Shown: positions 1 to 11,885, numbered from the stretch's first letter. The stretch is DNA of 64,000 bases from Sympetrum striolatum (GCA_947579665.1 OX388347.1:24420562-24484561), one strand, 5' to 3'. Notes: generated by a model from the letters alone, not told the origin. Made by a program: numbers and translations.

Positions 1-1370
1 TTTAAGGAGAAGAATGGGACAGGAATATTTAGTTCTACTCTACAAAAATGTTTTTAATTTTTGCCATTCAATTCTCCGACGTGAAGAACTTTCGGTTAAT
101 GATTCATTTAAATAGCTCTAGAAATAGAGAGAGATTCATATGAAAACACTCACTATCACGTTGAAAAGTTAACAAAGAGATAGTAGAATCAGGAAAAAAA
201 TCTGCACTTTTTCTCAACTAATAATGAAATATAGTCTTTTCCTGATTATACATTATGAACTTCTAAAAATCATTATCATTTATGGTGAATTTAATAAATA
301 AGTTGCAGCTATGAACAAACCTTCCTGTAATGTTATACAAAATGGCTACATGTTGATTTGTAAAAATTAGCACGCCGCTTAATATCATATCGATATCATC
401 ACATAGCGTTTATGTGCGTTTCCTATGTAATATTAGTCGGAAATATCCACGACCAAAAAATAAAGCACGTTCTCAATTAAATTATTCAACGGAATAGATT
501 ATATTTTCATTTCATTTAAATATCTGAATTATGCTCCGTTTTAAATTAAAGGTTTGATATTAAACTTAGCACTCGTAATTTTCTATTCAACAAAAATTTG
601 CCACTTTTTTCAGAATTTCATGGTCCATCAAATGTGATTATATTACAATTTAATTTAATCGTTGAATTTATACAATTTCAATATTCGGGAAAAAAACTTC
701 CTCGCAAATAGTACGCCATTTCATGCGCTAAGTTCATCGCAACCATAACTATCAAAACGAGGGGGATTAACTCTGCCCCTCCGAGCGCAGCAAATGTCTG
801 GCAAATGAGTTTCCACCTTAAAACGAGTGTTTCATCGCCAAACTTCATAACTCGCGCAGACGGGGAAGTAAATAATTCCGTGTTAACAAAACAGATAAAC
901 CGAGAGAAAAACAATTGCTATTCGGTTAAGTTATGGAAAGTCGTCATCCCGCGAACCCAATCTGGAGGCAAATTCCCTCATCGAATATTTCGCCCAAGTT
1001 ACCAACCTCATCACTGCCCTCAAAACACCTGGAATGAGAACAAGTTCTGCGGCAACACCCTGGAGATCACGCCTTCGCACGCACACCAACGCGCGCGAGC
1101 CTTAAATTACTCCCACTCTTCGCCTCCTTTTTCCCTCAAGCCTCATCTCTTTCGCCCCCATTATTCTCCAACCCCACTCGGCCGCTTATTGATACAAACA
1201 TTTGCTCATACCTCACAATCCATCTTCCTTATTAAACGGGGAGATTTAGCGTTCCGGTGTCTGTTCTTGATGGAATCCATCTTCAGATTGATATCTCGCA
1301 ACCCAATGTGGGAAAACTTTCGGTATAGTGTGAGGTTTTTAAACCACCTTGGTAATTATCATGGTGTATG
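1..1370. other. AT-rich non-coding stretch with a C-rich segment
   Basis: I see no gene or recognisable repeat here. The first 760 bases are strongly AT-rich with scattered stops in all frames. From about 950 to 1250 the plus strand is enriched in C and poor in G, and this composition keeps a plus-strand frame open from an ATG at 805. The translation has no recognisable domain, and its stop lies inside the adjacent MITE at about 1405, so I do not call it a gene. Confidence 0.7.
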
Positions 1371-1451
1371 TACACTCCTGGCCAAAATTAACGCAGCACC
1401 TCCCTAGTGATTCTAACGGCCGGTGCTGCGTTAATTTTGGCTAGGAGTGTA
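1371..1451. mobile_element. Tc1/mariner-type foldback MITE (77 bp plus TA target sites)
   Basis: Two 28-bp arms, 1373-1400 and 1422-1449, are inverted copies of each other with a single mismatch (G versus A at arm position 8). They are separated by a 21-bp spacer. The arms begin CACTCC and end GAGTG, and a TA dinucleotide lies immediately outside each end (1371-1372 and 1450-1451). Insertion into TA with CACTCC-type termini is characteristic of the Tc1/mariner superfamily. There is no room for a transposase, so this is a minimal non-autonomous element that would need a transposase from elsewhere. Near-identity of the arms suggests recent insertion or constraint on the hairpin. Confidence 0.85.
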
Positions 1452-2499
1452 CAATAGCTACGTTAAAAGTTTAAGATTTGAGGAATAATGCCTGTACTCT
1501 ATCCAACGTCATAATATCACCAAGGGATTCTTATGGCCCAATGCATTTCTTATAGTAAGAATAATTAAGGTCTTTTCTGGGTATTTTAAGTTTAGAGTTA
1601 CTTTTAGATTTTCTCACATTTCCTGAAAGGGAAAGGCTTTAATTGGTACCCAGTTTGCTGTTTAAGTGAGTATATAGTTACAAAAGCATCAACAAGTTAA
1701 GAAAGATGAAATTCTGAAAAAGACGAAGGCAGAAATATGCTTAAATCAAGGTCATTCAGATTGTATTACTTCTTATTAATTCATTATATCATTTTCTACA
1801 TCCATGCAAGCTAAGTCTGCTAATTGTTTTAATTTTTAAAATCATTGATCATATTGTGTGGGAATAAGGTAAGTGATTCTATTTGTTTTAAGTAAGCGAT
1901 TCGATTGTTTTATTCACGCATTGATTCAATATCAGAATGCCAAATGTTTGTTACACACGACCTAACGAGGTGAATTTACCATAAGGTGCTCTAGGCACCA
2001 GCTGAGAGCCAGGCCTCGCCGCTGAGAGGGCACAATACACTTCGTACTTCGTATTTTTAGATGAATAACTTAGTGGTGGGGCCCCAATGTTATCCTTGCA
2101 TCTCTAATTGCACATTTTTGTTCCTGTTTGCTGCTCTTAATCCAATTAACATGTGTGGTCTTCTGATAAGAGAGGGTGGTTACTTCTGGTTTAACCCTTA
2201 TTGACCAAACCACCTGAGATGAGGTCAATTGAAGCAGTGAGCCATTCATTACACGAATCGGTTCTCGGTGATGTGTTTTATAGATTCAATAAGTATGTGA
2301 TGTGACACTAAACGTCAAAGCCCGGGTGAATAGAATGCAAATAAAAGTCAGAAAAACAAATGTCAACAATAAACGTCAATTGAGAGAACTAGACTAAAAA
2401 ATCCAGTTATGTAGTCCCTCGGTGCTTGGGTGAGGATAGTAATAGAATGGTAGTATCCAAGTCAAATGAAACGAAACGCCTTGGCAAGAGAATCATAAA
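1452..2499. other. AT-rich non-coding stretch
   Basis: No gene was found. A short direct repeat of CTTCGTA-type units occurs near 2040-2055, next to a more GC-rich patch (1985-2035) that contains GGTGC and GCACC arms around TCTAG. This patch could be the edge of an old repeat, but no family is recognised. Confidence 0.6.
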
Positions 2500-2830
2500 A
2501 ATATGAGCAAAATCATAGCTGTGGATTTTTTTCCGCATGGATATGAAACGTGAACCCTACAAAGATGGATATCAAAAGACTGTAGATCCTCGAGGTGCTG
2601 GTTATGGAGAGATAGATGGAAAGGATAAAAGTTGGATTGCTTAAAAAAAGCGTAATTGCTACAGATAGTACGAGATGAAAGGGTTTTGAACAAAATAGTT
2701 AAGCGAAGACAGAGGTAATGGAATAGGTCGAATACCGAAGGGATGGTGATTGTCAAAGATAGTATTTGAAATTTGGTTGTAAGGGAAAGAAAGACAGGAT
2801 GAATAAGAATAAGTTCATGGCATTTGAATG
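2500..2830 (+). pseudogene. Decayed LINE (non-LTR retrotransposon) reverse-transcriptase C-terminal remnant
   Basis: Translating the plus strand around 2536-2565 gives GYET followed by a stop and TL, matching the GCETWTL motif found near the C-terminus of many insect LINE endonuclease/reverse-transcriptase proteins. In another frame at about 2580-2635 comes a stretch resembling LEVLVMER then MERIKVG, then RDEKVLNKIVKRRQR at about 2668-2712, which fits the usual Arg-rich segment before the GHILR region. The order and spacing of these motifs fit the family, but several stops and frame changes separate them, so the copy is long dead. The LINE clade cannot be decided from this fragment. A minus-strand frame over the same bases is only a shadow. 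Confidence 0.6.
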
Positions 2831-3530
2831 ATAGAAATGATGGGATAATTTACATAGGATAGAGTAAATGGCGTTAAAAATTAAATTTTAAGTCGCCGTA
2901 ACCTACATTAAAATAGTTCTGTTGTGATAATGATGGTCATGTATGAATAAAACATAGTTGTGTCCATTTGTATCCCTAAAGGAATGCATAGAAACCTTCG
3001 AAGAACCTCGTTCAATGAAGTATTATCGAAATATAATCGAAAATACAAGTTGATATCGACCGAAGATAAAATATCTGTTTTATATTTGTTAGAGATGCAG
3101 TGTTATTCTTTATTCCAAAATAAAATGAGTAGATAAGTATACCATGAACCAATGACATATTTCCTCTAAAATATATATATATAGTGAAATATTTTGAAAG
3201 CTTACAGTTTGAGAAGTTATTTTACGGCTCATAACTCGTGTTGGTAATTAACACACATACTAAGAAATTTGATGTTGCCGACAGCCTTAATTTAAATTTA
3301 TCCTAAGGAATTCTGAGAAAAAGATATTGGAATTTCAGTAAACATTTCGATGTTAGTATCAATTGAGATTCCGGAAAGTCCATAATTAGAATCTGTCCTT
3401 CTCTTACGTGCCTGCATTATTGAGGTTAATTATGCCGTGAAAATTAATTGGCTGCATACTTATTATACATATTTCACGTCCCGTTAACTTATTCCTTTAT
3501 CATCCAACGGCAGCGCTAAACAAATATCAA
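2831..3530. other. AT-rich non-coding stretch with a short AT microsatellite
   Basis: No gene was found. An alternating (AT)n run of about 13 bases lies at 3171-3183. The rest is AT-rich with frequent stops on both strands. Confidence 0.65.
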
Positions 3531-5295
3531 GACTTAATTCCTTCTCACACGCCTCTCTCGCTCACCTCTTTTTAACTCTTCTACTTTATAAAGTTTACTC
3601 GAATAACTCCCTCCTAAATTTCCCTAATTTTTGCTTCACGTTTTATCGTAACTTCTCATGAATATTTTCTCTTTTAGAAGATTTTTCCCTCCTTGCCATT
3701 ATACTAACACTTTACACGTACCTATCGTTGGCTTTCTCCGTCTTCACCCTCTATGTTTCTTATTTTATCTTTTTATTCGTACTTCCACGCTTCCTTGAGC
3801 CTTCCCCCCTTCCATTCCCTTAAAGCCAAAACCCTTTCTAACTCCTAAATCCCTTTTTATCCCTCGGCCCATCTTTCTTTCCCCTTATTCGCTCTCCCAC
3901 GCAACCACTCTTTCTCTCACTTCTTTCCTTCTCTCCCCCTCTCTCTTAGACACTCCCTTTTTCTTTCTTGCCCTTTCTCTTTCTTTTCCTCTAACTAGCA
4001 CTCTTTTCTTCTTCCTTCTTAGCTTAAATCCACCTTTACTTGTCCTTATTCTGGGTTAGACGTAAGAAGAGACTTCCTAATCTCAATCTCGCCCTAATAA
4101 AGTCCTTTTACTATTATTCTTTTCTCTTGCTGTTTCCCAGTCTCTTTCTTCGTCCATTTAAGTCTTCGCAATTCCACAAATTATAAATATTTAAAAAATA
4201 TGGCTTATCCCGCAGTATATATTAGAGTATTGCATTTTAACGCTCATAAAAGGAAATCGTAGAGTTTTTCTTTTTAATTTACTACTAAACATTACTGATA
4301 ACTATAACTTCTTTTATTTTCATGTATAATGTTTTATCGATAGAGGAAAATGCGTTTATAATCCACGTATTACATTTTAATCGTAAAAGTGAGCAGTTAA
4401 ATAAAAATAAAAATATTTTTTGTCGCAAAACCGCATTATGGGTAAATATTAATATAGTTCTTAATTGTTATGCACTTCTATTATTTTATCGGAGATGGAA
4501 ATTTTAAATAGTACCTTTTTCACCATCATTTTGTTTCAAGGAGTTCGCACTCCCCTTATTTGTATTTTTTTGAGGTTTTCATTTTTATACCTCATATATT
4601 ATGAGGCGATCGATTTCTTATGTCTCTGCTCCTTTTTGTCCGCTTCTAAAATGTTTTCTGTTCGGGTAAGTTATGAATTCTATATTGCTCTATATAGACG
4701 TATGTACACTGACGAGCAAATATCCCTTTATCATTTTTCTTTCGATTTTTCTACGTCCGTAGTCTTTCCTCGTTTACGCGTAATTTACTCTTTCTTTACG
4801 AATATTTCATGTCTACCAATAATTAACCTAGGAAAGCGCTCTCGGTTTTACATTTCTTTCTACCTCTTCTATGCCTATCTCTTTATATACTTTCGCAACT
4901 TCCCTTCCTCTTCCTTTACCCTTCTCCCCTCTAATTTGCAAGTTTCTCTTCCCCTCCGCTTGTCTCTCCCATCTTTCCTTCAATATCCATCTTCCGTACT
5001 CCATTTTTAACTCAACTCATCCCACTCCCCTCTCTTTCTCAGGATTTTCTCTTCTTAGTGCGTTTCTCCTCTCAGCCTTTACTTTCTTCTTATTTTCCTC
5101 TTTTCACTCATCCTTTCTACCTTCTGGCGTTTCTTCCATTTTCTTTCTTACTCCAGTCTCCTTAATCCCAACTCCCCCACACCCTTTCTTAGCCCCTCTG
5201 TCCACCTCCCCTTCCCTCCCTCCATTTTTCCTTCTCCCCACTCCTCCCTCCCTTCTTTCGTCACTTCCCTAACCAAGTTTCGCTTCCCCCTCCAC
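3531..5295. repeat. Long pyrimidine-rich tract (C+T on the plus strand)
   Basis: The plus strand is strongly enriched in C and T, especially at 3535-4150 and 4850-5290, with runs built from CTTT, CCTT and CTCC words but no fixed period. Open frames through it (for example 4465-5010 and 4871-5272) translate to Ser/Leu/Phe/Pro-rich low-complexity strings and are composition artefacts. An AT-rich interval (4150-4520) separates the two pyrimidine blocks. Confidence 0.75.
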
Positions 5296-5720
5296 CTCCG
5301 AAGTGCAAATGGGTGTGAAAAGTTAGATGAAGGAAGTTTTCCCTCGACTCGGCTCTCCGTTTTTTCCTCCCTCCCAACGGAGCCCTTCTTATTTCGCGCG
5401 GGGGGAGGAGGGAGGTGGGGGAGGGAGTGACGTGGGAGGGAAAAGGGGGCGGGGCCGACAGAAGACATTCATTTGGTTTCGGGTGAAAAATTGGGGCCGT
5501 GGCGGGAGGAGTGTTTGATAAAGGACGCATTATTTATGATTCGCGGGAGGACACGGATGAGGGACGCGGGCATAATCGAGGTGGAAAAGAGGGCGTTGGG
5601 ATGGATTCAGGTGTTGGTCTTTAGCAAAATGGGAGGACTTTTTTCATCGCAGGGGGGGAGAGGTGTGAGGAATGAGTCGCGAAGGGAAGAAAAACTTCAT
5701 CGGTGAGAAATCGCTGCGCC
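5296..5720 (+). repeat. Purine-rich, G-run-rich island with Sp1-like box
   Basis: Composition flips here from C+T to A+G on the plus strand. From 5400 to 5456 there are many G runs of three or more in about 57 bases, enough for several alternative intramolecular G-quadruplexes. GGGGGCGGGGCC at 5445-5456 is an Sp1/KLF-type GC box, and TGACGT near 5428 is a CRE half-site-like word. No reading frame looks coding. A regulatory role is inferred from motifs only. Confidence 0.55.
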
Positions 5721-6050
5721 AGAGACAATTTGGGCGCAATTTCTCCACAACTCTCTCGGCTGGTCCTCCATCGCCTTCGCAAACACCTCCTCCTTCCCGA
5801 GGCCCCCCGAACTAATTACGGATAATTCCGATGGAGGGGAATTTTCTTCCCGGAATTTCTCGTGTCCATCAGAACGCTTTCCGGAAAAGAATTCCCCGCC
5901 CGCTAATTGAACGTTAAAATGATGGAAGGCTGCAGTAATTAAACAATGGCGTCCGGCGTTTTCTCGGAGGAATATTAATCTGAATTACGGGTTTCGCATC
6001 AAAACACGCGCCTTTCTTAGCCTATTAACGCCTTAAGAGCGTCATTTATT
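5721..6050. promoter_or_regulatory. Candidate regulatory segment with three NF-kappaB/Rel-like words
   Basis: GGGGAATTTTC (5836-5846), GGAATTTCT (5852-5860) and GAATTCCCC (5889-5897, a GGGGAATTC site on the minus strand) occur within 62 bases. Their similarity to Rel/Dorsal/Dif/Relish site consensus (GGG, AT-centre, YYCC) is seen directly. Function is inferred and could be chance in a segment already rich in GGAATT words. No gene is visible on either side. Confidence 0.25.
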
Positions 6051-7370
6051 CTTAGCTGTTTTTGTTTTCCGAAAGGATTTATGCCCGCTTTGTTCTGGAT
6101 TTTGAATAATCGGAAAGATGATCTTGGGGTGGGTGTTGATTGATGACTTCCTCGGAAGATACATTTGCATTTCTTCGGCTGAATAGGATTCGCGAGAGGC
6201 CAAAAAATGGGGATCTTGATATCCTTCCGAATTTCGTGGAATAGTTCTCTCCTGACTTCGGATATGGAATAGTCCTTGACTTAAGTCTTTAGTAATCACC
6301 ATGCAAATGTGTTATTTGGTATTCGGTCATCTATCACTAAATATAAGGGAAATTCGGCCCAAATTTGGAGGATTTGGAGATTTATTCTGAGCACTATCCC
6401 CGTTGTGTATTAGTATTATTTAGAATTATGATGGCTTTTTGTCTCTTTTCGGGATTTAATATTTTTTTAATTGTGCTTTTATAGGACGCACATTGATTGT
6501 AAGGGATATTTGAAGTAATTCATATCAGGAATATTATGGAAAGATGTTCATTTCTAGATTGAGTGCATGATGTATTGGTCCCTGTTTACCAGTTGAAACG
6601 AAAAATATGTATTTTTCCACCTTGCGGCATAGTCATATCATTCTGAATAAAGATTATCCATTTCAATTTTATGGTCGTAAAAGTTGGATTTTCGATTATC
6701 ATCATTTCAATGCAAAAATATAAGAATTTTTAAATATAAAGTGAAGGTTCCACTGACTGTGTCTCAGCTAGTACTAAGAACATTTATAATAAAGTTGGAA
6801 TGATCTATCATTAAAAAATTAAATCATCAATTCCTGATTAACTTCTTATTTTGTGACCTTAAAATAATATATGATATTTCTGGATTGGAGTATTGTCCTA
6901 ATACTTTAAAATTTAGAATCAGAGTATTGAATAAAACTCAGTTTTGCGAGACGGAATGAGCAGAAGTCATATGTAGAAGTTTCCCTCATTAAATACAGTT
7001 ATTTAACGAAGGGAATAAGCACGTAAAATATTCCAAAGTTCATTATAAGACTCTCCAATTAATTTTAATTAGTCCTTAAAATCCAGCAGCCAATCCAGCG
7101 ACACAGTTGTTTCCTTTTAAGCCCGAGGCACTTGGAAAATTCCAAACTCCCCCAAAAATAATCGTTTTTCTTATTCGGAGCGATGATTTCTCGGGAGAAT
7201 TATTCTTTAGTGCCAGAGGCAAACTTTTAATGGACCGTTTTTCCTTCCGCTTTAAAAAGACTCCGTCGGAATGATTGCCTGGAGCCAGGGAAAGACATCC
7301 CACTCAAAATAGTTATCTATCCCGCCCATCAGTCGGATTGTCTTTCTGGAAAATACTTCAGATCTTAAGG
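6051..7370. other. AT-rich non-coding stretch
   Basis: No gene was found. Two ATGCAAAT-type (POU octamer) words occur at about 6163-6170 and 6302-6309. Frames longer than 60 codons here have no domain character. Confidence 0.65.
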
Positions 7371-8270
7371 AGCCAATCAGAGCGAGGGTGGGAGTGGGTG
7401 GGAAAGAAGAGAAATGGGAGGGGAGAAAAGAGATGGGAAGAGAGGCATCGGATTGATAGGCGAGGAATTATCCCAATCTCCCCCATCCATCCACTGCCCC
7501 CCCTTCCCATAACTCCTTCCCAATTTCATTTCTCCGTTTCGAATCCCCACCCACCGCACTCATTAAAGCTCCTTACCTCTCATAGACCCTTTCATATTTC
7601 GCCGTTTCCTCATTTCATTTCGCGAGTTTTCTTCGGCAGCCCGGTCGAACATTTTACCCACCTAAACTTTTCTCTACTTCGCTCTTTCTTTGAACTCACT
7701 CTAACGATATTCGAGTCACTCATGCGTTCTGCGTATAACAAGGCGAGCTCAAAGTTTCGCGATGGGAATCGTTTCTCCGCCCACTTTTATTCGTATCTCT
7801 TAACTCCCCAACTTCTCTTTCTACTTCCATAATCTCTCTTTTCTATCTCACCGACTCCTCCCCCTCCAGCTTCCGCCGATACTCCATCCATTTCGCATTA
7901 AACTCGATCGTGCGTTTTTTCCCACCGTTCAGTTGTTTGTTTTTAATTTCCTCGAGCTGTGGAGCATTCAGTAATTGGATTTGGGTTAAAAGATTCCGCT
8001 CGTCGGTTCGGGAAATGGCGGAAGAAAGTTTTAAGACGAATGGCTGCAAAAAATCGGTTTTCCTGCAAAAAAGGGGTTTCTCAATTTTCTCGACGTTTCG
8101 TCGCCAACTTTTCCCTCTCTCCAACTTTGGACTAATGAGCGTGGGGATATGGATATTATAATTGCGAATTGGAAGTTGCGAAAAGGAGGCAGTCCCTCTC
8201 CTCCCCCCTCTCCTCTCTCCCCCGGAGGAAAGATGGGAAAAAGAGGACGGAACGAGATAAGTCATTAATT
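7371..8270. other. GC-richer island, purine then pyrimidine tracts
   Basis: Purine-rich plus strand from 7380 to 7450 flips to pyrimidine-rich from about 7470 to 7860. A mixed, CpG-containing stretch (7860-8150) follows, then a second C/T run with CCTCCCCCCTCTCCTCTC character at about 8195-8222 that turns purine-rich. Open frames of 185 and 140 codons overlap in opposite directions and read as low-complexity products of the skew. No convincing exon was found. Confidence 0.6.
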
Positions 8271-8730
8271 ATCTCGAGGATTATTGTGCCTTTGCTCACC
8301 AACTTGAATTAGTTTCGTAACGATTTCGAAGAAGGCCCATTCAATTCTCATCTTCCTCCATTGCGATTTTTCCCGCTGAAGATGAGATGAAAATGGAGCG
8401 TCGCAGTCTTGAGATTTGTATCGAGTTACGCCGTGATTAGAATTGCGCGCAATTTTCCATTTGATGATGGATTTGCAGTTTTCATACTTTTGTCGCTAAC
8501 GATAATAAACGCTCTACTTCAATAACTTCGGCGAGGAGTTGTTCAGCTCGTGGGAGTCTCAACTTGACGCACTTGATTATGATGTGCAATAAACTGTAAA
8601 TTTAATCGTTTCGCAATGCCAATCCTATGGCTGTGAACTTACTCATGATGAAAAATATCAAGCAACTGTAATTTAAATATTAATTCATTGCGTACACAAT
8701 GACGAGAAGAGGAATTGAAACAAAATGTTT
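8271..8730. other. AT-rich non-coding stretch
   Basis: Nothing recognisable is present. It separates a GC-rich island from the SINE that begins near 8740. Confidence 0.6.
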
Positions 8731-8737
8731 ACCTGTA

Positions 8738-8945
8738 CTGAAAGACGTTAACTCTGGTTAGCGTCATAGCCTTCCAGCGTCAAGGTCCAGGGTTCAAGTC
8801 CCAGCTGGTCGGATTTTCCTAGTTATGGGATGGTTGATTGCGCATGGACATTTGATACGGCTTGCTCCTTTCATTTGATGTTCCAATCAATAGCTCCAAT
8901 CAAATAGGATCCTGGAAAATGAATAAAAATAAATAAATTGACCAT
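8738..8945 (+). mobile_element. tRNA-derived SINE (same family as the copy at 39.8 kb)
   Basis: A good pol III B box, GGTTCAAGTCC (8791-8801), lies in a stem CCAG...CTGG downstream of a degenerate A-box region (GTTAACTCTGGTTAGCG, 8747-8763). The segment after the tRNA-like head (CGGATTTTCCTAGTTATGGG, from 8810) closely resembles the post-tRNA body of the 39.8-kb SINE. The copy runs to an A-rich tail of AATAAAAATAAATAAA type near 8922-8937. No anticodon stem or acceptor stem closes, so it is not a functional tRNA gene. Confidence 0.7.
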
Positions 8946-10135
8946 GCAACCGTAGACTCAGATTTACATTTATATTTATTATGAATATTAGCTCACTCGG
9001 GTTAAAAGCTTTCGATTTATCATCCAGGAATCCACATGGATGATAACCCGAGAGGTTTTAACCCAAGCTATCCACCAGGAAAGTCTCAGGTCTTTTTATT
9101 GGCTTACTCTTTCATCGAGGTTGTGCCAAAATTCCCTTTCATCCATAAAACGTCTAAAGTAACTGAATGGTTAACTTTAAACAAAACAAAAAAAATGACT
9201 ATAATTTACTTTTATCAGAAAAATAATCACATACATAAGAAAATGATATGGGTTATAAGGGAATACTCCTTAATGGAAGATTTACCAAGAGAAACCCATG
9301 ATGCGGGAGAATGCACAAATGAAATTATATTATTTAATAACAATTAAGTATTTTCATCGAAGGAATTAAATGAACGTGGCCAACATTGTGAAAAATATTT
9401 GATTATTCATCGAAGAAAGTTTACTGGCAAAAAGAAAATAGATATCTCAAGGTTATCATTAATAAAATTACTCTTGGATATCCTAAGAGAATTTAAGGAA
9501 ATTCTGAATAAATAAGAAATATTAGAAGAGATTCTGAGAGATATAAATTCATTTATTCTTCAAGGAAGGAAAATTAAAAAAATATCAGGATGTATCGGAA
9601 AACCTAATAGATAAATCGAGTTAACGTGGGAAAACAGAGGGAGATTTCCTGATGTCCCACTTTTTTCTCTTTTCTCATTTTTGTGGTTCATAGTAAGAGC
9701 CAATGAATGATGTAGCTTTGGAAATATTTTAATTTCGGAAGAACTGATTTTTCAGGTAAATCTCCGTAAAGTTAAAATCTGTCATTTTAAGAGTATTTAA
9801 CCCCAAAATACATATATTGCCATAAAAATAGTATAGTTACATAGATTTTGTTATTTTGAAGGAGAAAAAAAAATCACTTAGTTTTCAGTATTTATGATCG
9901 CCGATCATGATAGTGTGAGTGATAAAGGGTAACATTAAAGATTAATGCGTGGAATATACTCTCGCTCATTTCCTTTTACCTTTATTACAAGTGGAACAAA
10001 CGGGGAGGGTAAGAAGGCATCAAAAGTAACGCAGCGTAACGCATAAACAAATTAAAAATGCGAGATCCCCTCTTACACTCATAGGCCGCGATCACGCACT
10101 ACCCAAACATCCTTTCCGCTATTTCAATGACTTCC
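8946..10135. other. AT-rich non-coding stretch
   Basis: No gene was found. A perfect short palindrome of ATGATCG and CGATCAT arms with a single-base centre lies at about 9893-9908. A 103-codon plus frame (9036-9347) is Asn/Lys/Ile-rich with no domain character. Confidence 0.65.
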
Positions 10136-10870
10136 TGCTTCATAGAACAACATCCTCTACGAGTGGGGGAGACGCCCATTTGAATGTCTTCCTAAGATAG
10201 CGGCGGAGATGGATGGAAAGAGGAGAAGAGCGATGGTGCGGGCGACACCGAGTCATAAGTGCTTCGAGTTTAACGTTCCGTGTGATGATCAAAACCGCGG
10301 GATTGAGAGCGTGCATGCGCGGCACAGAAAGAGACAATTTGCGCCGAGAAGAACTGCAGTCCACCGGCGGGAGGGAGGTTACTATTGAGTTACGAGCGGA
10401 AAGAGTTAACGCAGTAAGAAAAGAACACCCTGGGGAGAAGACCTTGGAGATGAGCGAAGGCGAATGGCTGTTGGAGATGCCCTTTTTATGACCCTCCCCT
10501 CTGCCCTTTGGCGAAATATTAAGAAGTTCAAAATGGCGGCTCATTCTCCGGGAGTTGGAAAAGGGACGGTAAAAAGAAGGGGGTTCGGTGGGGGTGTGTT
10601 TAGCATTCAACTCGAAGAGGGGGAGAAAGAAAGAGGGTTGGACCCTGGGAACTGGAGGAGGTGTGGGGTTACGGAGCTAGTCATTCTGTCTTTTCTCTCC
10701 CGAGGAAAGGGGAAAGAAGTAAGACGAGGCGGTTAAATGGGGAAGAGGGGATCTGCGATGGATGGAGATACGCGATCGAGTGGCGTCCATCGCAGGCAGA
10801 GAATGACGGGGAAATAAAATCCGAGGAATGGAAATGGAGTCTGTGGGGGGCCTCGGATCTCTAATGGTTT
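10136..10870 (+). promoter_or_regulatory. Purine-rich GC island with a perfect YY1/Pho-type box
   Basis: The plus strand is A+G rich and CpG-containing. AAAATGGCGGC at 10530-10540 is a full match to the YY1/Pleiohomeotic consensus. It includes an ATG (10533) that opens a 67-codon frame to 10736 beginning MAAHSPGVGKG. Overlap of AAAATGGCGGC with a start codon is a known promoter arrangement in animals (YY1-type start regions). The downstream translation is Gly/Arg/Glu/Lys-rich, as expected from purine bias alone, so a coding role is unproven. Confidence 0.35.
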
Positions 10871-11398
10871 TCCCTTGCTCTCGTCGTTAAGATGGACGGG
10901 TTGGAGAAGGTGAAGAAATTGAGATGCGGTGACTTAGTGGTACTTTTGTTGGTTTATTTTAGCAGTAAAAATTGAAATAAACGTAATTTAAAAAGTAAAG
11001 AACGCAACGGAGAATGTAAGTGCTGAAAATTAATTTTAAGGAATCGATGACGAGCTTATGACAGAGTAGATTTTTGTAATATTCGTTCATAATAAAGTTC
11101 AAGTACCAGCGTATTTTTTATATTTAACAAACGGCTGTACTCAAATTTTAACGATTTTGAAAATGTAAGCACCATTGACGCAAGAATGTAAGGACTATTT
11201 TTGTACAAATGCATAGCAATACTTAAGCTATTAGAGTTGATCTAGACGACAAAAACTGGAGGAGGTAAAACACTGCTTTACCCTCTTTCTTGTGTAAAAA
11301 ATAAGAGATTAGGGAGGATATAGGAGTTAAAGAATATTAAATGAAGCATAGGTAGCTGTCGTAGAATGTGTTTATGGAGTTATAAAAAAATAATAGTA
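10871..11398. other. AT-rich non-coding stretch
   Basis: No gene or repeat was recognised between the purine-rich island and the LINE remnant. Confidence 0.6.
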
Positions 11399-11710
11399 AA
11401 CTCCATTGTTTGGAATATATTGCTGTATGGATGTGAAACATGGACCCATAGGAAGTAGAACGGTAAAAGCATATAAGGTCTCTGAGGTGTGGTTCAGGAT
11501 TGGAAATGTGAACTGAATTAATTGTGCCGCAGAATAGTGAATTAACTAACCTTTTCGTAAAGGAGTAAATGGGTAAGTCAAATATAAAGATGCACTTAGG
11601 AGAAGGATGCTAGATAAGCGGCAAATGGAAAACTTCAGAAAATTCTCGGATGTTGAAGATGAAGCGGTTGGTTCTCCAGAAGAAAGGGAGAAGGCACCCA
11701 CGCCCACCGA
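11399..11710 (+). pseudogene. Second decayed LINE reverse-transcriptase C-terminal remnant
   Basis: The frame beginning with TGG at 11411 reads WNILLYGCETWTH, a near-perfect match to the LLYGCETWTL motif at the C-terminal end of many arthropod LINE polyproteins. Downstream, many stops intervene; patches such as EVWFRIGNVN (about 11487-11516) and RRRMLDKRQMENFRKFSD (about 11601-11655) still look protein-like. The motif is shared with the remnant near 2.5 kb, but the sequences are too diverged to tell whether they come from one element. It is non-functional. Confidence 0.65.
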
Positions 11711-11885
11711 TAAGAATTACTCATGCAAATAAGTGTCAATGCAAATGCTTTATACATCAGTGAAATAATCTATCCATTGATCACATATTCCCAAGGGAAT
11801 ATTCTTCAAGTGATGAGCAGGAAAGCCATATTCTAGCTGAGCTACTTCTCCAGTTTGGAATCGCCCAACCGGGAACGGAGTTTTA
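11711..11885 (-). mobile_element. Possible degenerate tRNA-derived SINE head, minus strand
   Basis: The minus strand over 11805-11865 reads GAAGTAGCTCAGCTAG, a good A box (TAGCTCAGC), followed by ATATGGCTTTCCTGCTCATC, which resembles the anticodon arm of tRNA-derived SINEs. The expected B box is only faintly preserved (TTGAAGAATATTCCC). Two ATGCAAAT octamers occur at 11723 and 11739. This is a weak call. Confidence 0.3.

Noticed and set aside
805..1407. 200-codon plus-strand frame starting with ATG
   Set aside because: No domain or protein-like periodicity; its stop is supplied by the inserted MITE, and its openness is explained by a C-rich, stop-poor stretch.
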